Assembly: GCA_014843695.1 (NCBI GenBank) | Contig: CM026398.1 | Span: 19,251,543 to 19,315,542, forward strand | DNA: 64,000 nucleotides | Direction of reading: 5' to 3' | Origin: Archivesica marissinica | Taxonomy: Eukaryota; Mollusca; Bivalvia; Venerida; Vesicomyidae | Shown here: positions 12,301 to 22,284 of the stretch, piece after piece | Numbering within the stretch: position 1 is the first letter of the stretch | Layout of the letters: the number at the start of each line of letters is the position of its first letter | The notes under the pieces: model-generated | Told to the model about the DNA's origin: nothing | Seen by the model: only the letters and a program-made list of their open reading frames with translations | The model's database searches: none | Made by a program: the position numbers and the translations under genes

Positions 12301-15300
12301 AATGGGGTAGTAACCTTGTGACTTGTTTATTCAATACACCTGTGAAATTTCAATTTAATCCCACTATAATTGATCAGGATATTCATTGTTAAATTATGCA
12401 CCCTCGTGTACAGCGGCTATATTTCAATGTTGTAATGAAACCTGAATAGAAATTAGAAATATTATAAGGGGCCCAGTGTTTCTTTGAGGTTATTGCCAAA
12501 ATGATTTATTCTGATTTGTGTCATATTCTATCGAGACATTAAGAACAATTTTTAATTGGGTTAAGAATTTTAAAGGGAGTCAGCATAGCCTACAAGAAGA
12601 TCAGACTAGCTCGGTCATAGCCAATAGGAAGCAGTTATATATTCCCAAAGCTATTGATTATTGAGTATGTAGTATAGTGTGCCTACTGCTTATCAGTATC
12701 AATGTAGAATGAGTAGTTTACTTCTTCTGATGTGGAATAATGGCTTAATATTTTTAAATATTAGTTTTAAATATTAATTTTGAAATATATTTATCCATAA
12801 AAACTTTTATGTGTGGGTGGGACACCAGGAGGAGGGTTGGGGTGGGACACCAGGAGGAGGGTTGGGGTGGGACACCAGGAGGAGGGTTGGGGGTGGGACA
12901 CCAGGAGGAGGCTTGGGGGTGGGACACCTGGAGGAGGGTTGGGGGTGGGACACCAGGAGGAGGGTTGGGACACCAGGAGGAGGCTTGGGGGTGGGACAGC
13001 AGGATTTTTGTTTCACATGTTAGAAATGTACAATATAGGTAATTGGCATGTGGCTGAAGAATGCCAGGGAAAGGGGTCGCATAACCTTTCCTCCGCTAGC
13101 CCCGGACACATTGCAAGACATGGTCGCTAGTGATAGAATTCTGCATGAGAGTATACCTGAACACGAGGACTCGGAGTAAAATGAGTATGGTGCACATATT
13201 ATAGTCACGAGTGTTGCACGTACTCTTTGCATGTACATGACAAATGATGTACGCATGATGCTTGACAAACTGATGTGTAAATGGTGTTTGGGTGTGTATT
13301 ATTGCATGAACATATAGTTATTCCACAATTATTGATCTGAATATGGAATATGTTATTTTACTTTAACCCATTCCCTCTTAGATGAACCTCTCGGTGTCAT
13401 TGACACAACAGTAGTCAAACAAACAGAAGTTACCAATAAGAACATTCAGCATAACACTTAAAAGTTGCTTCTCGTGTTAAGATATTATGTTAATTCAACA
13501 CCGTTTTGTTCACGTGAACCATACAATTTTCTGTACATCATCAAATGTTTACACGACTGTAAACGCTATAGTAAAACACCGAACCAGTTGAAATTGCAAA
13601 AATGTTGGTAAATTACCGATACTGAAAGGAGCTCGTTACTAAATTACTGGATGAAAACTAGATGGAAACTAGCATATGTGCTTTACGTTTGTTTATTTAT
13701 CGTCGCTACCGGTGCCCATATGAGCGATGCCTCCTGAAGAGATTAGTCGTTTTAGATTTTGGAGGATAGTGCATGATACAGACAAAGACCCATTCCAGAG
13801 TCTTCTCTGGTTCTTTTACGTACACGGTGTAAAGCACCGATATGAGACCTCGGTTTAACGTCCCATCTGAAAGACGGTTAATTTTATTAGGGTCAGACGG
13901 GTATCGAACCTGCAATCCCTGGATTACCAGTCCAGCATGTTACCACTGGACTACAGATCTGTGTGTAGGAAACTAGCATCATATACAACCTTCATATATA
14001 TATGTCTAATTATAGACCGTGAACTTAATAATCAATCAATCCCAATGTTTTTATATCATCTGGTGACCCAGTTTCAAGAATGACTCGACTGTTTAGGTCA
14101 CACGACTGGGTTAAATATGAAAATAAATTACTTCAATTGAAGAGTACCCAAAATTAAGGGTATTCAATATTGCTGATTTTATGGAAGTGATTCGTTGGTT
14201 TGTAATACTCTTAGGGGCTACTTTGTTAAAATAGATTCTTATATCAAGTGAAATAAATTATCAAATGTTTAGCGGAGTCTGATCAGGGTCTATGTTGTTT
14301 GCTATTAAGTGTTTTAGCTGCACTATCTGAATTGCATAGAGCCTGATCTGGCTCTATATGCTGTTTGCAAATGTGACTTTAGTCCTGATTAGCAGGTTAT
14401 TGGTTTAACATTCTCGGTAATATATATATGGAGGTTGAATAGAGATGCTGACTGCTCGTCCATTGATTATGATAGATAACGGGCTGCCATATGTATGGAA
14501 GTATAGTAACATATTAGCTTACATCTGTGAGTCCGCCTCCGTGGTCGAGTGGTTAAGGTTGCTGACTTGTATACCACTGTAACTTATCATCACTGATGGT
14601 CACGGGTTAGAGCCCCACTCAGGCCGTGTCTCATTTATATGAAAAAGTTGGCAGTTTCTTACGGAGGTTGGTGCACCCAAGTACTGGTTAACCGCTGGAG
14701 CCTGCCCAGGAAACGTGTTGTTAGGTAAACTGCCCGCACGCAATATAGCCCAAAATGGTGCTGATGCAGGCGTAAAACCCGAAATATAATATAACATAAG
14801 GTTACATCTGTGTTGGAAAGGGTTAAAGAAGGATATATAAAATATTCAACATTATTTTGCAGAATTGGATGTCAGCAGAAATGATAGTGTGTGATGCATG
14901 GTTTAAGTAGACTAGCTGCCAAAATAAATGTTCAACTTGCCATCTCTGTCCATCCATTCATGAACATTTTCCTTGTAAACACTGTAGCAAGTCTATTTTG
15001 AATTTGATTTTGGTCACAATATATATTTTGATGAAATGTTGGGTTTCTTTCTAAATTCGGCCACTTCTGTTAAAAATCTAGGTCAAATTAGCAAAAACAC
15101 CTTAGGACCTCTAATTTTACCTAATTGTGTCCAAACTTACCGGTAGTAAAAAAGCAAGATTTTCATGAAAGGTTTGGTACTTCACAATTATCAGCCACCA
15201 TTTCCTTCGTTGGTCAAACTTTTTAGAAACATCAGAACTCTGTAGCAACTATACTTATGGCCAAATTTATTTCAAGCTTGTTCACAAGTTGTAGATTGCT

Positions 15301-18300
15301 GAACTTTGTTTTATCTCTATCAATATTCCGTCATATCCGTAATGTCTCGGAGATTAAAGGAAAACAATGTAGCAGCTGTATTTGTGACCAACATTCCGTC
15401 ATGTCCGTAATGTCTCGGAGATTAAAGGAAAACAATGTAGCAGCTGTATTTGTGACCAACATTCCGTCATGTCCGTAATGTCTCGGAGATTAAAGGAAAA
15501 CAATGTAGCACTGTATTTGTGACCAACATTCCGTCATGTCCGTAATGTCTCGGAGATTAAAGGAAAACAATGTAGCAGCTGTATTTGTGACCAACATTCC
15601 GTCATGTCCGTAATGTCTCGGAGATTAAAGGAAAACAATGTAGCAGCTGTATTTGTGACCAACATTCCGTCATGTCCGTAATGTCTCGGAGATTAAAGGA
15701 AAACAATGTAGCAACTGTATTTGTGACCAACATTCCGTCATGTCCGTAATGTCTCGGAGATTAAAGGAAAACAATGTAGCAACTGTATTTGTGACCAACA
15801 TTCCGTCATGTCCGTAATGTCTCGGAGATTAAAGGAAAACAATGTAGCAGCTGTATTTGTGACCAACATTCCGTCATGTCCGTAATGTCTCGGAGATTAA
15901 AGGAAAACAATGTAGCAGCTGTATTTGTGACCAACATTTCTTCAAACTTTGCAACAAGATTCATGTCGATAATTGGCCATTTCCGTAAATAATTTACCAT
16001 CGGTCATTTAAAAAAATGTTTTTTATTATTTATGTGAAATTAAAGATAAACCTTACTAACTGTAGCTACTCGAGGTTTATTTCAAATTTGTTCAAATATA
16101 GAATCTGCTTAACACTCCAGTAATTTGTTACAGGTTAGAAAGAACGTAACGTCGGCACAAAGTAGAACGCCTAGGTACCTTAGTGCCTCTAGGTATATGC
16201 TGCCTTTATTGTGGCTTTGTGTTCAGTAGGGCAACTGCATAATCGTTCATATACATCTTCATTTATATGCGTCGTAAATTTATAATTTTGTGACGCTACG
16301 TGCAGCAAGCAAGGTACCTTCTCTGGGTGTATCGGGGGTTTGTCATTTTTGGAATCATGGTCATAAACATGGGAGAATAATTTTAATTGTCGTAAAATGT
16401 AGGCTTATTAAAAATCAAAATTTATGAAAACATATATTTAAGGGAAATTAATATATTTCTGTCATAGTTGTTTAACTACTTAACTTTAACTTAGAAAATC
16501 TTAAGTTTATGAGGAATTAATATAAGTTTTCTGAAAACTTGTTTTCCAATTCAAAGCATTCACAATTTATGTAATTTGTAACATTTTTTGTGTTATACAT
16601 GTAAATTTATTGGAATAAAGACTGTTTAAACCAAAAAGTTAGATTTTGACGTATAATTTTGTAAATGACGTCGTAAATGTACACCTATGACGATTTTTCA
16701 AAACGTATGTAACAGAAATGTAAAATATTGCATTTATAACATAATCTAAGAGGCAGTGGGAGGTGGGGTGTTAAGTGTTGAAAACTGATATATTTTCAGA
16801 CCTAAAAGAGTGAAGCTTTGAAAGATACCAAAACACAAGTTTTGGTAATATCCACAGAGAAGCTACTTTTGTCGGCTGGCACGTCGGGTAGATGTTGTAT
16901 TTCACCGAAAGCATGTTCATCTGCCTTGTTTCACTAGCATATAAATTATAAATCATAATGTGTTCTTGGTTACCGGTAATATTTTTGTTAACTCAGTTGG
17001 GTAGAATTATGTATTTTCATGGTTCACTTGGAAAATTATTCCCAGAATATTATTCTATGAATTTATGCTTTTCTGGAATCGTGTGAAATGGCTGCATTAC
17101 AAACTTACAATAAAGTATTTTTCTTTTGAGAATCTGTCGTACAAAAAAACAACATATTTAGCAGACTTAAGTATGTCATGTGTAATTGTTGTTGTTGTTG
17201 TATATCTATGTTATATCCCCCCCCTGAAGGTACTGTAGAGAACAGGCCCCTAAATAATAAGGTGAACGGTCATGTGTCGTGTATATGGTCATCAATTATC
17301 GAGTCGGAACAAACCTGATTTTAAACAAAAACTAAATTTTATCACTCGCTTAAAAGACGGGAAGCCACTTTGAGGCCATAATCTGATGATAAAAATTGCG
17401 TGTTACACGCGAGTAAGTCTGGTACATGTAAAATGAACACAAATAAATAGTATATGTTGTCGGGGATGAACTATTTTCTAGTATAGTGTTTATTGAAGGG
17501 AAGGTCTGTAATTTAATGTTTGATATACGACATGAGCAATGAGCATTCACCTTATTTGTAAACATTTATGTTCCTTTCCTTTGTATAGTGGGTGGGGTTA
17601 AACATAAACATGATATTGCAATTTAAAATAAAGAACAATTTCATAATAAATATACGTTTATAGTTATTAGCCTATTGCAGGAATGAAGTAGCTAGCAACA
17701 TTATATTCTCAATTTTTCTACATTTCCGAGTGCAATTGTCTAGTTTAAGCATATTTTATTGCTCGATTCGTTTTATATATATGTGAATACAAAACATGAC
17801 GAATTAAATAAAGGCAAACGGGTCGGGCCACAAGTTCTAGCAACATTAGTTACGGCCCTTCCGGAAAATAGCAATTGTCATACATGTCCTGTTCTGTATT
17901 GTATAATTATATAAGCACTAATTATTATTTTGCTATATAGCTGACGCAGCGGTTGAAATCGGCGTAGAAGTGAGTGTGTTATGGTGTTGCGAGCCGTAGC
18001 TAGAATTCTCATTGTGTTTTTGCTGGCTTAGTTTTGATACAACTGCTTCAAAATAATTGTAATTGGCCTTATTTAGATGCGATTTATGCAAATTCAAATA
18101 TTCCTATGCCAAACATTTGCATAGTCGGGTAATGGGGCAAGAAATAATCCATCTTTCATTTGCCAATATTGTCAAGTTGTGCTTGTTATGTGGTTCTGTT
18201 TGTAGTTTATTTTTATTGCGTGTTCTGTTATTGAAATTTTGGAGGAAAATTGATAAGAAAATTGCCATTGATTAATCTGTTTGTATGTTGGTGTGACATT

Positions 18301-21300
18301 AGAATTTATCAGGAAGTAAACACAAAAATATCTTAGATACATGACCCCTAGTTTTTTATATTTGCTTTGGGAGTTATAAAGCCTTCTCTAAGAGATAAGG
18401 TACTGTAAGGGTTTATGTATAAGACGCAGGTTTTTTCATCCGAAATCGTATTCCAAAGTCTGCTGCATCTCTTATACTCCAGTTTAGAATTAAATTTCTT
18501 TTTTTCCAGGACTCAAAACGATAAATGGCATATTGCAAGAAAGTGGAATAACTGTTTCGTATTGCAAGAAAGGGGAATAACTGTTTCATATTGCAAGAAA
18601 GTGGAATAACTGTTTCATATTGCAAGAAAGGGGAATAACTGTTTCGTATTGCAAGAAAGTGGAATAACTGTTTCATATTGCAAGAAAGGGGAATAACTGT
18701 TTCATATTGCAAGAAAGGGGAATAACTGTTTCATATTGCAAGAAAGGGGAATAACTGTTTCATATTGCAAGAAAGGGGAATAACTGTTTCATACCAAGTC
18801 CTGTACGTGCCGTACTTGTTTCGGATTGCGTCGAGATTAGATATTTACATCAATGTGGAAAATGTTATTTTATCCCTGTCATTTCTTTGGGTGTTTTAAC
18901 TGCGTCTTATACTCGTGTGCGACTTACATACAAATGATTACGGTACCTGTAAATATTTTTAGTTTAACACCGTAGGGTAAGCCACTGTAAGATAACAGCT
19001 GTATATTGAATCATGATAACTGTGTCTGAGTAGGATAACAGCTGTACATTGTATCATGATAACTGTCTGAGTAGGATAGCAGCTGTACATTGTATCATGA
19101 TAACTGTCTGAGTAGGATAACAGCTGTACATTGTATCATGATAACTGTCTGAGTAGGATAACAGCTGTACATTGTATCATGATAACTGTCTGAGTAGGAT
19201 AGCAGCTGTACATTGTATCATGATAACTGTCTGAGTAGGATAACAGCTGTACATTGTATCATGATAACTGTCTGAGTAGGATAACAGCTGTACATTGTAT
19301 CATGATAACTGTCTGAGTAGGATAACAGCTGTACATTGTATCATGATAACTGTCTGAGTAGGATAACAGCTGTACATTGTATCATGATAACTGTCTGAGT
19401 AGGATAACAGCTGTACATTGTATCATGATAACTGTCTGAGTAGGATAACAGCTGTACATTGTATCATGATAACTGTCTGAGTAGGATAACAGCTGTACAT
19501 TGTATCATGATAACTGTCTGAGTAGGATAACAGCTGTACATTGTATCATGATAACTGTCTGAGTAGGATAACAGCTGTACATTGTATCATGATAACTGTC
19601 TGAGTAGGATAACAGCTGTACATTGTATCATGATAACTGTCTGAGTAGGATAACAGCTGTACATTGTATCATGATAACTGTCTGAGTAGGATAACAGCTG
19701 TACATTATATCCTACCCCCATGATAACTGTGTTGGTATAGGATAACAGCCGTACATTGTATCGTGCAATTCATAAAATCCATAAAATCGTTCTCACTATC
19801 TGGATACAGGTATGTCCCAAAGTAACACTTAAATTATTTTTAATGCAGTTGTATCAAAACGTTAATTAAATGCACAAGCATTACTAGGTAAGATAACTCT
19901 GATCGTTAAATCAATTAATGTAATGACATTTTTACTGGATAAAATCTTGCTTCTGCTTAGTTTCATGTTAATATGTACATGTCATGTTTCAGCCTTCACA
20001 TAGTTTTATAAAGTTAGATATGTGTTGTATTGTATTTTGGCAACTAATTGTGTTGGCTAGCTAATCAACTTGAAGCCAAGCCAGAGGTTTGTAGATGATC
20101 TATTGTGCATGTGATTAACATTCTAAGAAATGAATATTGCCAGAAGCTGTATTATGTGGGCGAGTGGAGATTTTGACTCGTGCTGTGAAATGTCGGAAAT
20201 ATAATTACCTAACCATTGTATAACAAATATGTTTGATTTGAAAACTATTTATAGGGAGTATTCAGGGGCAGTAACTGACCGATGTCTCATTAAATAGGAC
20301 TAGAAGGATTAGTATTGGGACACTATTTTAGCATACATGTATATAATAGTGGTATATAATAGTGGTATATAATAGTGATTTTGCAATGAGTACAAATGTT
20401 ACAAATGTCAAATTTCCACGTCCTGGATCTGCTATTTTGTCATATTTCAAAATCAATATTTTTATTTAGAAGTCTTATTTTTTTTAAAAATTCATGTTTG
20501 CGAGTTGTTTAACAAGAGATCTGAACAAACACTACATGTTGTGAGCATTTACTTTCACTAACCTACATTGACTTTACCAAAAGAGTCAATTTCAAGCCAT
20601 ACTGCATACTACATAAGTGTGACTTATAGTGAAGTAACGATGATGATGATGATGATTGAGCTTATTTACCCTCGCCTCCGGCGAACCATATTGGCGAGCG
20701 GTGAAGTAACGAACATTCTTGCTGCATATAAATAGTTTAACCCATTTCATACTGGATACATTTAACGGCTTTTGCAAACAACATAGATCCAGATAAGCCG
20801 CAAAGTGATGCTGCATGCTGATCAGGATCTATGTTGTTTGCTACAAAGCCAAGTGTCTTAGCAAGATCATCTGAATAGCAAACAGCATAGAGCCTGATCA
20901 GACTACACATTGTGCTGATGTTCTTTGCAAATACCGTTTGAATGGTATCCAGAATCAAACGGGTTAAATGCTTGATATACGGTATTTTTATATATATTTA
21001 AAAATGTCCGCCTCCGTGGTAGAGTGGTTAAGGTAGCTGACTTGTATACCACTGTAACCTATCATCACTGATGGTCACAGGTTCGGGCTCCGCTCAGACC
21101 GTGTCTCATTTATATGAAAAATTCGGCAGTTTCTTACGAAGGTTGGTGCACCCAAGTACTGGTTAACCGCTGGAGCCTGCCCAGGAAAGGTGTTGTTAGG
21201 TAAACTGCCTGCCAGCGATATAGCCCGAAATGGTGCTGATGCAGGCGTAAAACCCGAAATATAACATTTATATTTAAAAAACAAATCAATTTCCAGCCAT

Positions 21301-21512
21301 ACTAGTAACGGAACATTCTTGCTGCATATAAATACAGTTTAAATGTTTAATATACGTATATATAATTATATATATTTCGCCTTCAGGTAGGACGTGTGAA
21401 TCCCCAAACTGCTGAAGAACGTAGCCGTTTACATCCAGTCACGAAAAATGTTTACATGCCACGCAAAATGTTCCCCGTAGAGCAATACAACGCACAGTCT
21501 GGCCAAGCCTGA
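281..21512 (+). CDS. Gene 1: coiled-coil protein of unknown family, last eight exons (spliced)
   Basis: This is a spliced gene made of exons 281-360, 1510-1692, 5745-5974, 7018-7232, 8250-8363, 10345-10413, 11089-11187 and 21387-21512. Every junction has AG/GT consensus and the phases (2,2,1,0,0,0,0) join into one open frame of 1116 nt, giving 371 residues and a stop. The product is rich in Lys, Glu, Arg and Gln with heptad-like Leu spacing, for example in exons 5745-5974 and 8250-8363, so a long coiled coil is expected. The C-terminal 40 residues are Pro/Arg/Tyr rich and not coiled coil. I see no catalytic motif, signal peptide or membrane segment. A structural role, for instance cytoskeletal or centrosomal, would be a guess, and I do not recognise the family. 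The N-terminus lies left of the window. The final intron is about 10 kb. Confidence 0.85.
399..637 (+). repeat. 34-bp tandem array with CRE-like motifs
   Basis: There are about seven copies of a unit containing cactgttgtgacgtcatacc and tttgtacttgca. Perfect TGACGTCA octamers occur at 441, 543 and 577, and one-base variants lie at the same 34-base pitch. It lies in the intron after gene 1 exon a. Confidence 0.85.
1230..1372 (+). mobile_element. Family-A tRNA-SINE, 5'-truncated
   Basis: Only the body from cagtttcttacggagg to cccgaaatata is present. The tRNA-like head is missing, as expected from incomplete reverse transcription. Confidence 0.8.
1510..1692 (+). CDS. Gene 1 exon b (phase-symmetric, possible cassette exon)
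   Basis: The acceptor is tgactttaacag at 1509 and the donor is a strong TT|gtaagt at 1693. The exon is 183 nt (61 codons) and phase 2-2. The AG left by exon a joins T to make Ser, and the terminal TT joins the G of exon c to make Leu. Skipping it also keeps the frame (AG+G, Arg). The encoded segment is polar and Lys rich (for example DEMLKPKSGNNSKVV) and not coiled coil. A shortened family-A SINE (1230-1372) lies just upstream. Confidence 0.6.
1968..2090 (+). mobile_element. Family-A SINE, internally deleted
   Basis: The sequence goes from ccccgctcaggccg directly to gtactggttaacc, losing about 60 bases of the body, and ends cccgaaatata. It is inserted in the 119-bp array. Confidence 0.75.
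2789..3041 (+). mobile_element. Family-A SINE, full length
   Basis: It has the head with A and B boxes, body and tail, with small deletions. It is flanked by a 13-base target duplication tatcccacctcca. Confidence 0.85.
3223..3520 (+). repeat. 26-bp tandem array
   Basis: There are about twelve copies of tgttattaattgaacccttc followed by tcgcga, with scattered substitutions, in a gene 1 intron. Confidence 0.85.
3521..4820. other. Intronic sequence, no gene seen
   Basis: This is AT-rich intron of gene 1. Short palindromic bits related to aacagttcgaactgttgccc recur near 3745-3800 and 4225-4275. The open frames here have no coding character. Confidence 0.5.
4822..5085 (+). mobile_element. Family-A SINE with 15-bp target duplication
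   Basis: This is a full-length copy with head, body and tail. The repeat ttatttgtagctgaa occurs at 4807-4821 and again at 5086-5100. Confidence 0.9.
5745..5974 (+). CDS. Gene 1 exon c (coiled coil)
   Basis: The acceptor is cattttag at 5744 and the donor is GAAG|gtacga at 5975. It has 230 nt, entering in phase 2 and leaving in phase 1. It encodes about 76 residues, beginning KPLEPDDQEVTYELKSQLL and ending FERKAREA across the junction. Leu/Ile/Met fall at heptad-like spacing among Lys, Glu and Gln, as in a continuous coiled coil. Confidence 0.85.
6274..6965 (+). repeat. 20-21-bp array whose unit contains a splice acceptor
   Basis: There are about 34 copies of a unit like gtattatatatctttcagct. 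Each carries ctttcag|CTG, the same string as the real acceptor of gene 1 exon d (ctttcag|CTGATACG at 7011-7025). The unit length is not a multiple of three in most copies. Long open frames through it are an effect of the repeat and not genes. Confidence 0.9.
7018..7232 (+). CDS. Gene 1 exon d
   Basis: The acceptor is taatttctttcag at 7017 and the donor is AATGAG|gtagaa at 7233. It has 215 nt, phase 1 to 0. It encodes DTKLKEMTQELHRSQDLAEK followed by a Tyr/Pro-rich stretch with EYLPPVEDSRLP, so the coiled coil is interrupted here. If the donor is not used, the reading runs on to a stop at 7254. The acceptor abuts a 20-bp array whose units repeat the same ctttcag sequence. Confidence 0.85.
7255..7790. 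other. Intronic sequence, no feature seen
   Basis: This is unique, AT-rich intron between gene 1 exons d and e. No coding-like frame or repeat was recognised. Confidence 0.5.
7791..7842 (-). repeat. Family-C SINE end fragment plus GTA/GTAGTG microsatellite
   Basis: The motif tttatcgtcgctaccggt is the complement of the family-C 3' end. It runs into a short gtagtagtggtagta tract. Confidence 0.55.
7843..8088 (-). mobile_element. tRNA-derived SINE, fourth family
   Basis: On the minus strand a tRNA-like head starts near 8088 with A box tggcctagtggttaagg and a B-box-like gatggttcgtcag. A unique body follows and ends in an AT-rich tail. Only one copy was seen, so the family status is inferred. Confidence 0.5.
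8250..8363 (+). CDS. Gene 1 exon e (coiled coil)
   Basis: The acceptor is tgttacacag at 8249 and the donor is ATGCTG|gtatgc at 8364. It has 114 nt, 38 whole codons. The frame VLIEESVDQKREIRRLKEDN continues to RDQML, strongly charged with a regular Leu/Ile pattern typical of coiled coil. Confidence 0.85.
8584..8822. mobile_element. TTAA-type palindromic MITE, family E
   Basis: It starts ttaaccctttcaacacc and ends ggtgttgaatgggttaa, so it has inverted ends and TTAA targets. The middle carries a hairpin around ggctcgtgacgagcc. This resembles non-autonomous piggyBac-like elements, whose TSD is TTAA. Confidence 0.75.
8896..9170 (+). mobile_element. Family-A SINE with target duplication
   Basis: This is a full-length copy. 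The sequence atatttcaag occurs at its left edge (8886-8895) and again at 9173-9182. Confidence 0.88.
9321..9473 (-). mobile_element. Family-B tRNA-SINE, truncated
   Basis: This is the complement of the family-B tail and body (tcgattgcgaaacaagtt, gatggaatccatcg, caattgtaatg). The tRNA-like head is absent. Confidence 0.75.
10073..10262 (-). mobile_element. Family-B tRNA-SINE, head truncated
   Basis: The complement of tail, body and part of the B box is present (gggctcgaactcggg). The A-box part is missing. Confidence 0.75.
10345..10413 (+). CDS. Gene 1 exon f (coiled coil)
   Basis: The acceptor is tgtgtattttcag at 10344 and the donor is GGTCAG|gtaggc at 10414. It has 69 nt, 23 codons in phase 0. 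It encodes HKLETSEANRRTLLKRLEKE plus KGQ and continues the charged helix. Confidence 0.85.
10628..10699 (-). mobile_element. Family-B SINE head fragment
   Basis: The complement reads ggaagttgtgatagcgcagt and then a B-box-like segment. Only the tRNA-like head is recognisable. Confidence 0.6.
11089..11187 (+). CDS. Gene 1 exon g
   Basis: The acceptor is tttacattacag at 11088 and the donor is AGCCAG|gtaact at 11188. It has 99 nt, 33 codons in phase 0. It encodes HQTLSRSLTRQASDWILLKK followed by QIAQFDEEYRWSQ. Two terminal exons are phase-compatible downstream: 13039-13179 and 21387-21512. Confidence 0.85.
11338..12300 (+). repeat. 25-bp tandem array
   Basis: There are about 38 copies of tgaatgtttggggtaatcac followed by ctcta. 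Sub-blocks have gtcacc, atcgcc or atgacc variants, so neighbouring units were duplicated in groups. It lies in the last intron of gene 1. Confidence 0.9.
12809..12997 (+). repeat. 25-bp G-rich array
   Basis: There are about seven to eight copies of gtgggacaccaggaggaggg followed by ttggg. Runs of GGG and GGGG recur on one strand, so it could form G-quadruplexes. It ends about 40 bases before the putative last exon 13039-13179. Confidence 0.85.
13039..13179 (+). CDS. Gene 1 putative alternative last exon
   Basis: A 47-codon frame opens at the AG of acaatatag (13038) in phase 0, matching the phase left by exon g. It ends with TAA at 13177-13179. It encodes VIGMWLKNARERGRITFPPL and then a segment rich in Asp, Glu and Ser ending HEDSE. 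Codon use and charge look coding, unlike the surrounding intron. The acceptor has a weak pyrimidine tract, although a T-rich run lies about 30 bases upstream, and no AATAAA lies close downstream. It could instead be a chance frame or an exon of a minor isoform. Confidence 0.45.
   Translation, partial: VIGMWLKNARERGRITFPPLAPDTLQDMVASDRILHESIPEHEDSE
13689..13962 (-). mobile_element. Family-C tRNA-SINE, full length
   Basis: On the minus strand the head (gatctgtagtccagtggtaa, B box ggttcgatacccg) is followed by the body with aacagtctttcagatggg-like and ctaatctcttcaggaggc-like motifs. It ends at cggtagcgacgataaataaa. Confidence 0.85.
14270..14415. mobile_element. Family-F MITE fragment
   Basis: It shares ctgatcagggtctatgttgt, catagagcctgatc and gcaggttat with the family-F TTAA elements at 20737, 22285, 33911 and 61869, but the left end is missing. 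Confidence 0.55.
14531..14801 (+). mobile_element. Family-A SINE with 11-bp target duplication
   Basis: This is a full-length copy. The sequence ttacatctgtg occurs at 14519-14529 and at 14802-14812. Confidence 0.9.
15322..15945 (+). repeat. 68-bp tandem array
   Basis: There are about nine highly similar copies of a unit containing cgtcatgtccgtaatgtctc, ggagattaaaggaaaacaat and tttgtgaccaac. The copies are nearly identical, suggesting recent expansion. Confidence 0.9.
15960..17340. other. Intronic sequence, no feature seen
   Basis: This is AT-rich gene 1 intron. No coding-like frame, array or SINE was recognised. Confidence 0.5.
17344..17430. mobile_element. Family-G MITE end fragment
   Basis: The motifs gggaagccactttgaggcca and taatctgatgataaaa, with acgcgagtaagtctgg, match the terminal part of the family-G element at 26341-26935. 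Confidence 0.45.
18411..18940. mobile_element. Possible family-G-like element carrying a 29-bp array
   Basis: gtataagacgcagg near 18418 and actgcgtcttatactcgtgt near 18899 form inverted ends. Between them lies the 29-bp array 18524-18795. The ends resemble those of pogo/Tc1-mariner-like non-autonomous elements, but I cannot confirm the superfamily. Confidence 0.4.
18524..18795 (+). repeat. 29-bp tandem array
   Basis: There are about nine copies of ggggaataactgtttcatat followed by tgcaagaaa, with gtgg/gggg variants. Confidence 0.9.
18984..19765 (+). repeat. 41-bp tandem array
   Basis: There are about 18 nearly identical copies of aggataacagctgtacattg followed by tatcatgataactgtctgagt. The edge copies are diverged and the central ones uniform. 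Confidence 0.92.
19770..20640. other. Intronic sequence with one dispersed repeat
   Basis: Mostly unique AT-rich intron. At 20250-20290 the complement of cagttactgcccctgaatac appears, a dispersed repeat also found at 38298 and 40200. Confidence 0.5.
20737..20967. mobile_element. Family-F TTAA MITE
   Basis: It is bounded by ttaaccc and gggttaa. Internally it has the inverted pair acatagatccagat and gatcaggatctatgttgttt typical of this family. Confidence 0.65.
21008..21265 (+). mobile_element. Family-A SINE with target duplication
   Basis: This is a full-length copy with tatatttaaaaa on both sides. The A box reads tggtagagtggttaagg. Confidence 0.88.
21387..21512 (+). CDS. Gene 1 terminal exon
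   Basis: The acceptor is tatttcgccttcag at 21386 and the stop is TGA at 21510-21512. It has 42 codons in phase 0. It encodes VGRVNPQTAEERSRLHPVTK then a Tyr/Met/Pro-rich tail ending QSGQA. Pro and aromatic content suggests a non-helical tail after the coiled coil. Confidence 0.8.
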   Translation, partial: VGRVNPQTAEERSRLHPVTKNVYMPRKMFPVEQYNAQSGQA

Positions 21513-21945
21513 CACCTACCCGTGGATTGTTTGTTTTATGTTTGACCCTTTCAACACTACATACCTAAATAGGCATACAAAAAAATGTAGATCCAGATGA
21601 GCCAAAATCACTGATGGTATAAATGCTTCATACAGTATTATTGTCACCATCATTCATTTACAAGAATATCTTAGGATAGAAAGGATGTGTGCTGTTGGCC
21701 TGTATTACCGAACAAAAGTTTATTACCTTACTTACAGAGACTAAGAGGAAAACGGTTCAAAACCTATCCAAATTTATATATTACGCAAATATAGCAAGAA
21801 ATTAACAATTTAGGACGCCACAACCATCTATGCTCTTCTGAAAATGTATCCATGCCTTTCCATTGTACTTTGTTTATGTACTGTTTGCTATAAATATGTT
21901 ATATTTAATGCAATAAATATATCGAATTGAATTGAATAAAGTTGG
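21513..21945 (+). promoter_or_regulatory. Gene 1 3' UTR with two poly(A) signals
   Basis: After the stop codon there is an AT-rich stretch without introns. AATAAA hexamers lie at 21912-21917 and 21935-21940, followed by sequence that fits a cleavage region. A degenerate TTAA-type MITE remnant lies at about 21544-21612 inside it. Confidence 0.5.
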
Positions 21946-22284
21946 CAGAAAAGTATCGTTATACAGGATGGACAATCGTATCGGTATGAAATTGGGATGT
22001 CTAGTTTAGTTTAATCATATTTTATTGCTTGATTCGTTGTACATATGCATACATACATGTGAATACAAAACCTGACAAATTAAAGAAAGGCAAATGGGTT
22101 GGGCCACATGGTTCTAGCAACATTAGTTACGGCCTTTTCATTGGGAAGTCTGTTGCGCTAATCTGTGTATCCAAGGATACTGCAGTCAGATATGCAATCG
22201 GTATGAAATGTGGTCATCCGTCTCGATATCTGCTTTTTTCCGGAATGTATTTCCACTTTCCATGTGATTTTCTATAGCATATGT

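Noticed and set aside
12791..13130. Pro-rich or Gly-rich frames of both strands
   Set aside because: They are translations of the 25-bp G-rich array.
17941..17972. Short exon-like CTGACGCAGCGGTTG after tatatag
   Set aside because: Only eight codons before a stop, with a weak acceptor and no supporting continuation.
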